Assembly (NCBI RefSeq): GCF_042767895.1
Contig: NC_091568.1
Location: forward strand, 35,277,815-35,304,608
Direction of reading: 5' to 3'
Length of the DNA: 26,794 bases
Source: Penaeus vannamei
Lineage: Eukaryota; Arthropoda; Malacostraca; Decapoda; Penaeidae
Of this stretch, positions 9,519 through 20,920 are shown one piece after another (positions within the stretch are counted from its first letter, which is position 1; the number at the start of each line of letters is the position of its first letter). The notes beneath the pieces were generated by a model. It did not search any database and was not told the DNA's origin. It saw only the letters and a list, made by a program, of their open reading frames with translations. Both the position numbers and the translations under genes were made by a program.

Positions 9519-11689
9519 TGCCGAACCCTTCCTTTCCTGCCAACCCTTCCTTTCCTACCGAACCCTTCCTTTCCTACCGAACCCTTCCTTTCCTACCGAA
9601 CCCTTCCTTTCCTACCGAACCCTTCCTTTCCTACCGAACCCTTCCTTTCCTACCGAACCCTTCCTTTCCTACCGAACCCTTCCTTTCCTACCGAACCCTT
9701 CCTTTCCTACCGAACCCTTCCTTTCCTACCAACCCTTCCTTTCCTACCGAACCCTTCCTTTCCTACCGAACCCTTCCTTTCCTACCGAACCCTTCCTTTC
9801 CTACCAACCCTTCCTTTCCTACCGAACCCTTCCTTTCCTACCGAACCCTTCCTTTCCTACCGAACCCTTCCTTTCCTGCCAACCCTTCCTTTCCTACCGA
9901 ACCCTTCCTTTCCTACCGAACCCTTCCTTTCCTACCGAACCCTTCCTTTCCTACCGTACCCTTCCTTTCCTACCAAACCCTTCCTTTCCTACCAACCCTT
10001 CCTTTCCTACCGATCCCTTCCTTTCCTACCGCTCCCTTCCTTTCCTACCGAACCCTTCCTTTCCTACCGAACCCTTCCTTTCCTGCCGAACCCTTCCTTT
10101 CCTACCGAACCCTTCCTTTCCTACCGAACCCTTCCTTTCCTACCGAACCCTTCCTTTCCTACCGAACCCTTCCTTTCCTACCGAACCCTTCCTTTCCTAC
10201 CGAACCCTTCCTTTCCTACCAAACCCTTCCTTTCCTACCGAACCCTTCCTTTCCTACCGAACCCTTCCTTTCCTACCGAACCCTTCCTTTCCTGCCGAAC
10301 CCTTCCTTTCCTGCCAACCCTTCCTTTCCTACCGAACCCTTCCTTTCCTACCGAACCCTTCCTTTCCTGCCGAACCCTTCCTTTCCTACCTAACCCTTCC
10401 TTTCCTACTGATCCCTTCCTTTCCTACCGAACCCTTCCTTTCCTACCGAACCCTTCCTTTCCTACCGAACCCTTCCTTTCCTACCGAACCCTTCCTTTCC
10501 TACCGAACCCTTCCTTTCCTACCGAACCCTTCCTTTCCTGCCAACCCTTCCTTTCCTACCGAACCCTTCCTTTCCTACCGAACCCTTCCTTTCCTGCCAA
10601 CCCTTCCTTTCCTGCCAACCCTTCCTTTCCTACCGAACCCTTCCTTTCCTACCGAACCCTTCCTTTCCTACCGAACCCTTCCTTTCCTACCGAACCTTTC
10701 CTTTCCTACCGAACCCTTCCTTTCCTACCAAACCCTTCCTGTCCTGCCAACCCTTCCTTTCCTACCGAACCCTTCCTTTCCTACCGAACCCTTCCTTTCC
10801 TACCGACCCCTTCCTTTCCTTCCGAACCCTTCCTTTCCTACCGAACCCTTCCTTTCCTACCGAACCCTTCCTTTCCTACCGAACCCTTCCTTTCCTACCG
10901 AACCCTTCCTTTCCTACCGAACCCTTCCTTTCCTACCGAACCCTTCCTTTCCTGCCGAACCCTTCCTTTCCTGCCAACCCTTCCTTTCCTACCGAAACCT
11001 TCCTTTCCTACCGAACCCTTCCTTTCCTGCCGAACCCTTCCTTTCCTACCGAACCCTTCCTTTCCTGCCGAACCCTTCCTTTCCTGCCGAACCCTTCCTT
11101 TCCTACCGAACCCTTCCTTTCCTACCAAACCCTTCCTTTCCTGCCGAACCCTTCCTTTCCTGCCAACCCTTCCTTTCCTACCGAACCCTTCCTTTCCTAC
11201 CGAACCCTTCCTTTCCTACCGAACCCTTCCTTTCCTACCGAACCCTTCCTTTCCTACCGAACCCTTCCTTTCCTGCCGAACCCTTCCTTTCCTACCAAAC
11301 CCTTCCTTTCCTACCAAACCCTTCCTTTCCTACCGAACCCTTCCTTTCCTGCCGAACCCTTCCTTTCCTACCGAACCCTTCCTTTCCTGCCGAACCCTTC
11401 CTTTCCTGCCAACCCTTCCTTTCCTACCGAACCCTTCCTTTCCTACCGAACGCTTCCTTTCCTACCGAACCCTTCCTTTCCTACCGAACCCTTCCTTTCC
11501 TACCGATCCCTTCCTTTCCTACCGAACCCTTCCTTTCCTACCGAACCCTTCCTTTCCTACCGAACCCTTCCTTTCCTACCGAACCCTTCCTTTCCTACCG
11601 AACCCTTCCTTTCCTACCGAACCCTTCCTTTCCTGCCGAACCCTTCCTTTCCTACCAAACCCTTCCTTTCCTACCGAACCCTTCCTTTC

Positions 11690-11916
11690 CTGCCGAACCC
11701 TTCCTTTCCTGCCAACCCTTCCTTTCCTACCGAACCCTTCCTTTCCTTCCGAACCCTTCCTTTCCTACCGTAACCTTCCTTTCCTACCGAACCCTTCCTT
11801 TCCTGCCGAACCCTTCCTTTCCTGCCAACCCTTCCTTTCCTACCGAACCCTTCCTTTCCTGCCGAACCGTTCCTTTCCTACGGAACCCTTCCTTTCCTAC
11901 CGAACCCTTCCTTTCC
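11690..11916. repeat. 113-bp higher-order repeat in array A
   Basis: A GCCGAA-GCCAA doublet recurs at 11690, 11803 and 11916, exactly 113 bp apart (five 19-bp and one 18-bp unit per period). A 113-bp spacing also separates the ACCAA units at about 3263 and 3376 at the left end of the array. The same doublet occurs at least fifteen times between 7163 and 12368 but is rare to the left of 7163 (one example at 5706), so the right half of the array was amplified from a doublet-bearing segment. Confidence 0.75.
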
Positions 11917-14641
11917 TGCCGAACCCTTCCTTTCCTGCCAACCCTTCCTTTCCTACCGAACCCTTCCTTTCCTACCGAACCCTTCCTTTCCTACCGAACC
12001 CTTCCTTTCCTACCGAACCCTTCCTTTCCTACCGAACCCTTCCTTTCCTACCGAACCCTTCCTTTCCTACCGAACCCTTCCTTTCCTACCGAACCCTTCC
12101 TTTCCTACCGAACCCTTCCTTTCCTACCGAACCCTTCCTTTCCTGCCGAACCCTTCCTTTCCTGCCAACCCTTCCTTTCCTACCGAACCCTTCCTTTCCT
12201 GCCGAACCCTTCCTTTCCTACCAAACCCTTCCTTTCCTACCGAACCCTTCCTTTCCTGCCAACCCTTCCTTTCCTGCCAACCCTTCCTTTCCTCCCGAAC
12301 CCTTCCTTTCCTACCGAACCCTTCCTTTCCTACCGAACCCTTCCTTTCCTGCCGAACCCTTCCTTTCCTGCCAACCCTTCCTTTCCTGCCAACCCTTCCT
12401 TTCCTGCCAACCCTTCCTTTCCTACCAAACCCTTCCTTTCCTACCGAACCCTTCCTTTCCTACCGAACCCTTCCTTTCCTGCCAACCCTTCCTTTCCTAG
12501 CGAACCCTTCCTTTCCTACCGAACCCTTCGTTTCCTACCAAACCCTTCCTTTCCTACCGAACCCTTCCTTTCCTACCGAACCCTTCCTTTCCTACCGAAC
12601 CCTTCCTTTCCTACCGAACCCTTGCTTTCCTACCGAACCCTTCCTTTCCTACCGAACCCTTCCTTTCCTACCGAACCCTTCCTTTCCTGCCAACCCTTCC
12701 TTTCCTACCAAACCCTTCCTTTCCTGCCAACCCTTCCTTTCCTGCCAACCCTTCCTTTCCTACCAAACCCTTCCTTTCCTACCGAACCCTTCCTTTCCTA
12801 CCGAACCCTTCCTTTCCTGCCAACCCTTCCCTCCCTACCGAACCCTTCCTTTCCTACCGAACCCTTCCTTTCCTGCCAACCCTTCCTTTCCTGCCAACCC
12901 GTCCTTTCCTACCGAACCCTTTCTTTCCTACCGAACCCTTCCTTTCCTACCGAACCCTTCCTTTCCTACCGAACCCTTCCTTTCCTACCGATCCCTTCCT
13001 TTCCTACCGAACCCTTCCTTTCCTACCGATCCCTTCCTTTCCTACCGAACCCTTCCTTTCCTGCCAACCCTTCCTTTCCTACCGAACCCTTCCTTTCCTG
13101 CCAACCCTTCCTTTCCTACCGAACCCTTCCTTTCCTACCGAACCCTTCCTTTCCTACCGATCCCTTCTTTTCCTGCCAACCCTTCCTTTCCTGCCAACCC
13201 TTCCTTTCCTACCACACCCTTCCTTTCCTACCGAACCCTTCCTTTCCTGCCGAACCCTTCCTTTCCTACCGAACCCTTCCTTTCCTACCGAACCCTTCCT
13301 TTCCTACCGAACCCTTCCTTTCCTACCGAACCGTTCCTTTCCTACCGAACCCTTCCTTTCCTACCAATCCCTTCCTTTCCTGCCAACCCTTCCTTTCCTG
13401 CCAACCCTTCCTTTCCTGCCAACCCTTCCTTTCCTACCGAACCCTTCCTTTCCTGCCAACCCTTCCTTTCCTACCGAACCCTTCCTTTCCTGCCGAACCC
13501 TTCCTTTCCTACCAAACCCTTCCTTTCCTACCGAACCCTTCCTTTCCTACCGAACCCTTCCTTTCCTACCGAACCCTTCCTTTCCTACCGAACCCTTCCT
13601 TTCCTACCGAACCCTTCCTTTCCTACCGAACCCTTCCTTTCCTACCGAACCCTTCCTTTCCTACCGAACCCTTCCTTTCCTGCCAACCCTTCCTTTCCTA
13701 CCGATCCCTTCCTTTCCTGCCGAACCCTTCCTTTCCTACCAAACCCTTCCTTTCCTACCGAACCCTTCCTTTCCTACCAAACCCTTCCTTTCCTACCGAA
13801 CCCTTCCTTTCCTACCGAACCCTTCCTTTCCTACCGAACCCTTCCTTTCCTACCGAACCCTTCCTTTCCTACCGAACCCTTCCTTTCCTAGCGAACCCTT
13901 CCTTTCCTACCGAACCCTTCCTTTCCTACCAAACCCTTCCTTTCCTGCCAACCCTTCCTTTCCTACCGAACCCTTCCTTTCCTACCAAACCCTTCCTTTC
14001 CTGGCAACCCTTGCTTTCCTACCGAACCCTTCCTTTCCTACCGAACCCTTCCTTTCCTACCAAACCCTTCCTTTCCTACCGAACCCTTCCTTTCCTACCG
14101 AACCCTTCCTTTCCTACCGAACCCTTCCTTTCCTACCGAACCCTTCCTTTCCTACCGAACCCTTCCTTTCCTGCCAACCCTTCCTTTCCTACCAAGCCCC
14201 ATCCTTTCCTACCAAGCCCCATCCTTTCCTACCAAGCCCCATCCTTTCCTACCAAGCCCCATCCTTTCCTACCAAGCCCCCTCCTTTCCTACCATGCCCC
14301 ATTCTTTCCTACCATGCCCCCTCCTTTCCTACCAAGCCCCATCCTTTCCTACCAAGCCCCATCCTTTCCTACCAGGCCCCCTCCTTTCCTACCATGCCCC
14401 ATCCTTTCCTACGAAGCCCGCTCCTTTCCTACCAAGCCCCCTCCTTTCCTACCATGCCCCATCCTTTCCTACCAAGCCCCATCCTTTCCTACCATGCCCC
14501 ATCCTTTCCTACCAAGCCCGCTCGTTTCCTACCAAGCCCCATCCTTTCCTACCATGCTCCCTGCTTTCCTACCAAGCCCCATCCTTTCCTACCAAGCACC
14601 ATCTTTTCCTACCATGCCCCCTCCTTTCCTACCATGCCCCC

Positions 14642-15013
14642 TCTTTTCCTACCATGCCCCCTCCTTTCCTACCATGCCACATCCTTTCCTACCAAGCCCC
14701 CTCCTTTCCTACCATGCCCCCTCCTTTCCTACCATGCCCCCTCCTTTCCTACCAAGCCCCCTCCTTTCCTACCATGCCCCATCCTCTCCTACCATACCCC
14801 ATCCTTTCCTACCATACCCCATCTTTTCCTACCATGCCCCCTCCTTTCCTACCATGCCACATCCTTTCCTACCAAGCCCCCTCCTTTCCTACCATGCCCC
14901 CTCCTTTCCTACCATGCCCCCTCCTTTCCTACCAAGCCCCCTCCTTTCCTACCATGCCCCATCCTCTCCTACCATACCCCATCCTTTCCTACCATACCCC
15001 ATCTTTTCCTACC
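14642..15013. repeat. 180-bp higher-order repeat in array B
   Basis: Nine-unit blocks repeat with a period of exactly 180 bp. Bases 14701-14820 are identical to 14881-15000, and identity extends leftward through the ATGCCACAT unit and rightward through the ATACCCCAT pair and the ATCTTTTCC variant. Several independent rare variants (ATCCTCTCC, ATACCCC twice, ATGCCAC) are in the same order in both copies, so this is a recent nine-unit duplication. Confidence 0.9.
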
Positions 15014-15660
15014 AAGCCCCCTCCTTTCCTACCATGCCCCCTCCTTTCCTACCATGCCTCATCCTTTCCTACCAAGCCCCATCCTTCCCTACCATGCCCC
15101 ATCCTTTCCTACCAAGCCCCATCCTTTCCTACCATGCCCCATCCTCTCCTACCATGCCCTATCCTTCCCTACCATGCCCCCTCCTTTCCTACCATGCCCC
15201 CTCCTTTCCTACCAAGCCCCCTCCTTTCCTACCATGCCCCATCCTCTCCTACCATACCCCATCCTTTCCTACCATACCCCATCTTTTCCTACCATGCCCC
15301 CTCCTTTCTTACCATACCCCATCCTTTCCTACCATACCCCATCCTTTCTTACCATGCCCCTCCTTTCCTACCATGCCCCATCCTTTCCTACCATACCCCA
15401 TCCTTTCCTACTATGTCCCATCCTCTCCTACCATTCCCCTTCCTTTCCTACCATACCCCATCCTTTCCTACCATGCCCCCTCCTTTCCTACCATGTCCCC
15501 TCCTCTCCTATCATACCCTATCCTTTCCTACCATGCCCCCTCCTTTCCTACCATGCCCCCTCCTTTACCTACCAAGCCCCCTCCTTTCCTACCATGCCCC
15601 ATCCTTTCCTACCAAGCCCCCTCCTTTCCTACCAAGCCCCCTCCTTTACTACCATGCCCC

Positions 15661-15800
15661 ATCCTTTCCTACCATGCCCCCTCCTTTCCTACCATGCCCC
15701 CTCCTTTCCTACCATGCCACATCCTTTCCTACCAAGCCCCCTCCTTTCCTACCATGCCCCCTCCTTTCCTACCATGCCACATCCTTTCCTACCAAGCCCC
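15661..15800. repeat. 60-bp local triplet duplication in array B
   Basis: A three-unit group (ATGCCACAT, AAGCCCCCT, ATGCCCCCT) recurs 60 bp apart at the line of 15721 and 15781. It is a small recent amplification within the mixed domain of array B. A similar 60-bp period is seen at the far right end of the array. Confidence 0.75.
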
Positions 15801-16330
15801 CTCCTTTCCTACCATGCCCCCTCCTTTCCCACCATGCCCCCTCCTTTCCTACCATGCCCCCTCCTTTCCCACCATGCCCCCTCCTTTCCTACCATGCCCC
15901 CTCCTTTCCTACCAAGCCCCCTCCTTTCCCACCATGCCCCCTCCTTTCCTACCATGCCCCCTCCTTTCCTACCATGCCCCTCCTTTCCTACCATGCCCCC
16001 TCCTTTCCTACCAAGCCCCCTCCTTTCCTACCAAGCCCCCTCCTTTCCCACCATGCCCCCTCCTTTCCTACCATGCCCCCTCCTTTCCTACCATGCCCCC
16101 TCTTTTCCTACCATGCCCCCTCCTTTCCCACCATATCCCCTCCTTTCCTACCAAGCCCCTTCCTTTCCTACCAAGCCCCCTCCTTTCCCACCATGCCCCC
16201 TCCTTTCCTACCATGCCCCCTCCTTTCCTACCATGCCCCCTCCTTTCCTACCATGCCCCCTCCTTTCCTACCAAGCCCCTTCCTTTCCTACCATGCCCCC
16301 TCCTTTCCTACCATGCCCCCTCCTTTCCTA

Positions 16331-19115
16331 CCAAACCCATCCTTTCCTACCAAGCCCCCTCCTTTCCTACCATGCCCCCTCCTTTCCTACCATGCCCCCT
16401 CCTTTCCTACCATGCCCCCTCCTTTCCTACCATGCCCCCTCCTTTCCTACCATGCCCCCTCCTTTCCTACCAAGCCCCCTCCTTTCCTACCATGCCCCCT
16501 CCTTTCCTACCAAACCCATCCTTTCCTACCATGCCCCCTCCTTTCCTACCATGCCCCCTCCTTTCCTACCAAACCCATCCTTTCCTACCAAGCCCCCTCC
16601 TTTCCTACCAAGCCCCCTCCTTTCCTACCAAGCCCCCTCCTTTCCTACCAAACCCATCCTTTCCTACCATGCCCCCTCCTTTCCTACCATGCCCCCTCCT
16701 TTCCTACCAAACCCTTCCTTTCCTACCACGCCCCAGCCTTTCCTACCATACTCCATCCTTTCCTACCATGCCCCATTCTTTCCTACCATGCCCCCTCCTT
16801 TCCTACCATGCCCTATCCTCTCCTACCATGCCCCCTCCTTTCCTACCAAGCCCCTTCCTTTCCTACCATGCCCCCTCCTTTCCTACCATGCCCCCTCCTT
16901 TCCTACCAAACCCTTCCTTTCCTACCATGCCCCCTCCTTTCCTACCGTGCCCTATCCTCTCCTACCATACTCCATCCTTTCCTCCCATGCCCCATTCTCT
17001 CCTACCATACCCCCTTCTTTCCTACCATGCCCCATTCTTTCCTACCATGCCCCCTCCTTTCCTACCATGCCCTATCCTCTCCTACCATGCCCCCTCCTTT
17101 CCTACCATGCCCCCTCCTTTCCTACCAAACCCATCCTTTCCTACCAAGCCCCCTCCTTTCCTACCATGCCCCCTCCTTTCTTACCATGCCCCCTCCTTTC
17201 CTACCATGCCCCCTCCTTTCCTACCATGCCCCCTCCTTTCCTACCAAGCCCCTTCCTTTCCTACCATGCCCCCTCCTTTCCTACCAAACCCATCCTTTCC
17301 TACCAAGCCCCCTCCTTTCCTACCATGCCCCCTCCTTTCCTACCATGCCCCCTCCTTTCCTACCAAACCCATCCTTTCCTACCAAGCCCCCTCCTTTCCT
17401 ACCATGCCCCCTCCTTTCTTACCATGCCCCCTCCTTTCCTACCATGCCCCCTCCTTTCCCACCATGCCCCCTCCTTTCCTACCATGCCCCCTCCTTTCCT
17501 ACCAAGCCCCCTCCTTTCCTACCATGCCCCCTCCTTTCCTACCATGCCCCCTCCTTTCCTACCATGCCCCCTCCTTTCCTACCATGCCCCCTCCTTTCCT
17601 ACCATGCCCCCTCCTTTCCTACCATGCCCCCTCCTTTCCTACCAAACCCATCCTTTCCCACCATGCCCCCTCCTTTCCTACCATGCCCCCTCCTTTCCTA
17701 CCATGCCCCCTCCTTTCCTACCTAGCCCCCTCCTTTCCTACCATGCCCCCTCCTTTCCTACCATGCCCCCTCCTTTCCTACCAAACCCATCCTTTCCTAC
17801 CAAGCCCCCTCCTTTCCTACCATGCCCCCTCCTTTCTTACCATGCCCCCTCCTTTCCTACCATGCCCCCTCCTTTCCTACCATGCCCCCTCCTTTCCTAC
17901 CATGCCCCCTCCTTTCCTACCATGCCCCCTCCTTTCCTACCATGCCCCCTCCTTTCCTACCAAGCCCCATCCTTTCCTACCATGCCCCCTCCTTTCCTAC
18001 CAAGCCCCCTCCTTTCCTACCATGCCCCCTCCTTTCCTACCATGCCCCCTCCTTTCCTACCAAACCCATCCTTTCCTACCAAGCCCCCTCCTTTCCTACC
18101 ATGCCCCCTCCTTTCCTACCATGCCCCCTCCTTTCCTACCAAACCCATCCTTTCCTACCAAGCCCCCTCCTTTCCTACCATGCCCCCTCCTTTCTTACCA
18201 TGCCCCCTCCTTTCCTACCATGCCCCCTCCTTTCCCACCATGCCCCCTCCTTTCCTACCATGCCCCCTCCTTTCCTACCAAGCCCCCTCCTTTCCTACCA
18301 TGCCCCCTCCTTTCCTACCATGCCCCCTCCTTTCCTACCATGCCCCCTCCTTTCCTACCATGCCCCCTCCTTTCCTACCATGCCCCCTCCTTTCCTACCA
18401 TGCCCCCTCCTTTCCTACCAAACCCATCCTTTCCCACCATGCCCCCTCCTTTCCTACCATGCCCCCTCCTTTCCTACCATGCCCCCTCCTTTCCTACCTA
18501 GCCCCCTCCTTTCCTACCATGCCCCCTCCTTTCCTACCATGCCCCCTCCTTTCCTACCATGCCCCCTCCTTTCCTACCAAACCCATCCTTTCCTACCAAG
18601 CCCCCTCCTTTCCTACCATGCCCCCTCCTTTCCTACCATGCCCCCTCCTTTCCTACCAAACCCATCCTTTCCTACCAAGCCCCCTCCTTTCCTACCATGC
18701 CCCCTCCTTTCTTACCATGCCCCCTCCTTTCCTACCATGCCCCCTCCTTTCCTACCATGCCCCCTCCTTTCCTACCATGCCCCCTCCTTTCCTACCATGC
18801 CCCCTCCTTTCCTACCATGCCCCCTCCTTTCCTACCAAGCCCCCTCCTTTCCTACCATGCCCCCTCCTTTCCTACCATGCCCCCTCCTTTCCTACCATGC
18901 CCCCTCCTTTCCTACCATGCCCCCTCCTTTCCTACCATGCCCCCTCCTTTCCTACCATGCCCCCTCCTTTCCTACCAAACCCATCCTTTCCCACCATGCC
19001 CCCTCCTTTCCTACCATGCCCCCTCCTTTCCTACCATGCCCCCTCCTTTCCTACCTAGCCCCCTCCTTTCCTACCATGCCCCCTCCTTTCCTACCATGCC
19101 CCCTCCTTTCCTACC
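16331..19115. repeat. Array B central domain with embedded 19-bp A-like units
   Basis: Units ending AAACCCAT or AAACCCTT, 19 bp long and identical in form to the ACCAAA variant of array A apart from one base in most, appear at about 16333, 16512, 16571, 16650, 16709, 16908, 17127, 17286, 17365, 17644, 17783, 18062, 18141, 18420, 18579, 18658 and 18977. None was seen between 14191 and 16330. They are non-random: a group AAAC, AAGC, ATGC, then a TTTCTTACC mutant unit (54 bp from the AAAC) occurs five times (17127, 17365, 17783, 18141, 18658), and pairs 79 bp apart recur at 16571, 17286, 18062 and 18579. Confidence 0.85.
17286..19110. repeat. Large duplicated blocks (about 776-bp and 557-bp offsets) in array B
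   Basis: Marker mutations line up at constant offsets. TTTCTTACC at 17419 and 18195, the AAACCCAT-plus-CCCACC pair at 17644 and 18420, and the CCTAGCCCC unit at 17721 and 18497 are each 776 bp apart. The last two recur at 18977 and 19054, 557 bp further. Copies differ by whole units only (one extra 20-bp unit in the second, two in the third). These are three sequential copies of a segment of about 0.45-0.55 kb. Confidence 0.85.
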
Positions 19116-20210
19116 ATGCCCCATCCTTTCCTACCATGCCCCCTCCTTTCCTACCAAGCCCCCTCCTTTCCTACCAAACCCCCTCCTTTCCTACCATGCC
19201 CCCTCCTTTCCTACCAAGCCCCATCCTTTCCTACCATGCCCCCTCCTTTCCTACCAAGCCCCATCCTTTCCTACCATGCCCCCTCCTTTCCTACCAAGCC
19301 CCATCCTTTCCTACCATGCCCCCTCCTTTCCTACCATGCCCCCTCCTTTCCTATCAAGCCCCATCCTTTCCTACCATGCCCCCTCCTTTCCTACCAAGCC
19401 CCATCCTTTCCTACCATGCCCCCTGCTTTCCTACCAAGCCCCATCCTTTCCTACCATGCCCCCTGCTTTCCTACCAAGCCCCCTCCTTTCCTACCAAGCC
19501 CCCTCCTTTCCTACCAAGCCCCATCCTTTCCTACCAAGCTCCATCCTTTCCTACCAAGCCCCATCCTTTCCTACCATGCCCCCTCCTTTTCTACCAAGCC
19601 CCATCGTTTCCTACCATGCCCCCTCCTTTCCTACCATGCCCCCTCCTTTCCTACCAAACCCTTATTTTCCTACCAAGCCCCATTCTTTCCTACCATGCCC
19701 CCTCCTTTCCTACCATGCCCCCTCCTTTCCTACCATGCCCCCTCCTTTCCTACCATGCCCCCTCCTTTCCTACCAAGCCCCCTCCTTTCCTACCAGGCCC
19801 CCTCCTTTCCTACCAGGCCCCCTCCTTTCCTACCATGCCCCATCCTTTCCTACCATGTCCCCTCCTTTCCTGCCATGCCCCCTCCTTTCCTACCATGCCC
19901 CCTCCTTTCCTACCAAACCCTTCTTTTCCTACCAAGCCCCATTCTTTCCTACCATGCCCCCTCCTTTCCTACCAAGCCCCCTCCTTTCCTACCATATCCC
20001 ATCCTTTCCTACCATGTCCCATCCTTTCCTACCAAGCCCCCTCCTTTCCTACTATCCCCCATCCTTTCCTACCATGCCCCCTCCTTTCCTACCAAGCCCC
20101 CTCCTTTCCTACTATACCCCATCCTTTCCTACCATGCCCCCTCCTTTCCTACCAAGCCCCCTCCTTTCCTACCATACCCCATCCTTTCCTACCATGCCCC
20201 CTCCTTTCCC
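19116..20210. repeat. Right domain of array B with 40- and 60-bp alternation
   Basis: AAGCCCCAT and ATGCCCCCT units largely alternate between about 19200 and 19620, giving a 40-bp dimer period. The last 160 bases (20041-20200) repeat in groups of three units, AAGCCCCCT, ACTATACCCCAT or variant, ATGCCCCCT, with a 60-bp period. Unit divergence rises toward the end, and the array terminates within a C-rich sequence at about 20210. Confidence 0.8.
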
Positions 20211-20366
20211 CCCTTCCTCCCCCTCCCCTCTCCTTTTTTCTATCCTGTTCTTTCGTGTCCTGTCGGGGTCCTTCACCTCTATGTGTTCTTGCCATTCCAC
20301 TTTTTATTCATCTTTTTTTTTATGCTGCGCCCTTTTGTGATCTTCGGATGGGAACTTTATATATAG
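20211..20366. other. Non-repetitive spacer after array B
   Basis: About 155 bp of pyrimidine-rich but non-tandem sequence separate array B from the (CT)n tract. A TATATATAG string sits at 20359-20367 but there is no gene downstream, so no promoter is called. Frames running out of array B into this segment end here or in the (CT)n tract. Confidence 0.6.
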
Positions 20367-20645
<279 letters not shown>

Positions 20646-20920
20646 CTTCTCTATATGATATGATAAGAGTAAAGCAAGAAAAGATATTGATTATACCGAT
20701 AATAGTAAAACAACAACAGTAACGATAATAACAAGAGTAGAAGCAGAAGAACGAAGAGAAGGAACCAACAAAGAGAGGAATGCAATAATGTTATTTATCT
20801 GTTCTCGTGTTCCGTCGTGAGAACACTAGGACGCATTTCCTAATATTGCAAAATAGGAAATGAGTTTATCCTTCCTTTGTTCTCCCTTTCGTTCACTAAG
20901 AACAGTGGATGGAGGTGGTT
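20646..20920. other. Single-copy-looking spacer between (CT)n and array C
   Basis: About 275 bp of balanced, non-tandem sequence with no reading frame of note. It contains two adjacent small hairpins: bases 20800-20806 pair with 20819-20825 (7 bp, 12-base loop), and bases 20834-20842 pair with 20854-20862 (9 bp, CATTTCCTA arm, 11-base loop). Neither is followed by features of a known RNA. The right part (from about 20735) is already rich in GAAGAAC/GAACGAAG pieces resembling array C. Confidence 0.5.

Larger units (their letters stand above)
3148..14190. repeat. Satellite array A: 19-bp unit, about 580 copies
   Basis: The consensus unit is CCCTTCCTTTCCTACCGAA (19 bp). Common variants replace ACCGAA by ACCAAA (19 bp), ACCAA (18 bp), GCCGAA or GCCAA (18 bp), and rarer units carry CCC, AGC, TCC or ACGG at the same place, so variation is concentrated in the last seven bases while the TTCCTTTCCT core is almost invariant. 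The unit is 79% pyrimidine and about 53% GC with one CpG. Since 19 is not divisible by 3 and no + frame contains a stop, open frames of up to about 4 kb arise, each reading the same 19-residue peptide repeat; stops appear only by point mutation (CTAG at 4191, 4606, 4776 and 12497; ACTGA near 6143). The reverse strand has TAG in almost every ACC-type unit. This is satellite or megasatellite DNA, not a gene; function unknown. Confidence 0.97.
14191..20210. repeat. Satellite array B: 20-bp unit, about 300 copies
   Basis: The dominant unit is CCTTTCCTACCATGCCCCCT (20 bp). A second frequent form ends AAGCCCCAT or AAGCCCCCT, and minor forms end ATACCCCAT or ATGCCACAT. The first eleven bases, CCTTTCCTACC, are identical to the same part of the array A unit, and only the remaining eight (A) or nine (B) bases differ. 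Composition is 85% pyrimidine with no CpG. All + frames are open, giving a 20-residue Pro/Leu/Ser-rich peptide repeat because three 20-bp units equal 60 bp. Three domains can be seen: 14191-16330 (mixed unit types), 16331-19115 (homogeneous ATGCCCCCT with embedded 19-bp units) and 19116-20210 (alternating AAGCCCCAT and ATGCCCCCT). Satellite DNA; no gene. Confidence 0.97.

Noticed and set aside
8460..12500. 1346-residue open frame in array A
   Set aside because: Same artefact; it begins at a chance ATG created where CTAC-type phase meets the frame and ends at a CTAG point mutation.
12622..18501. 1959-residue open frame crossing from array A into array B
   Set aside because: It crosses a satellite junction with no change in coding character, and the peptide simply switches from the A to the B repeat. 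Parallel long frames exist in the other two phases.
3148..20210. Telomeric repeat
   Set aside because: Units do not match TTAGG, TTAGGG or their complements, and the array is internal with unrelated repeats on both sides.
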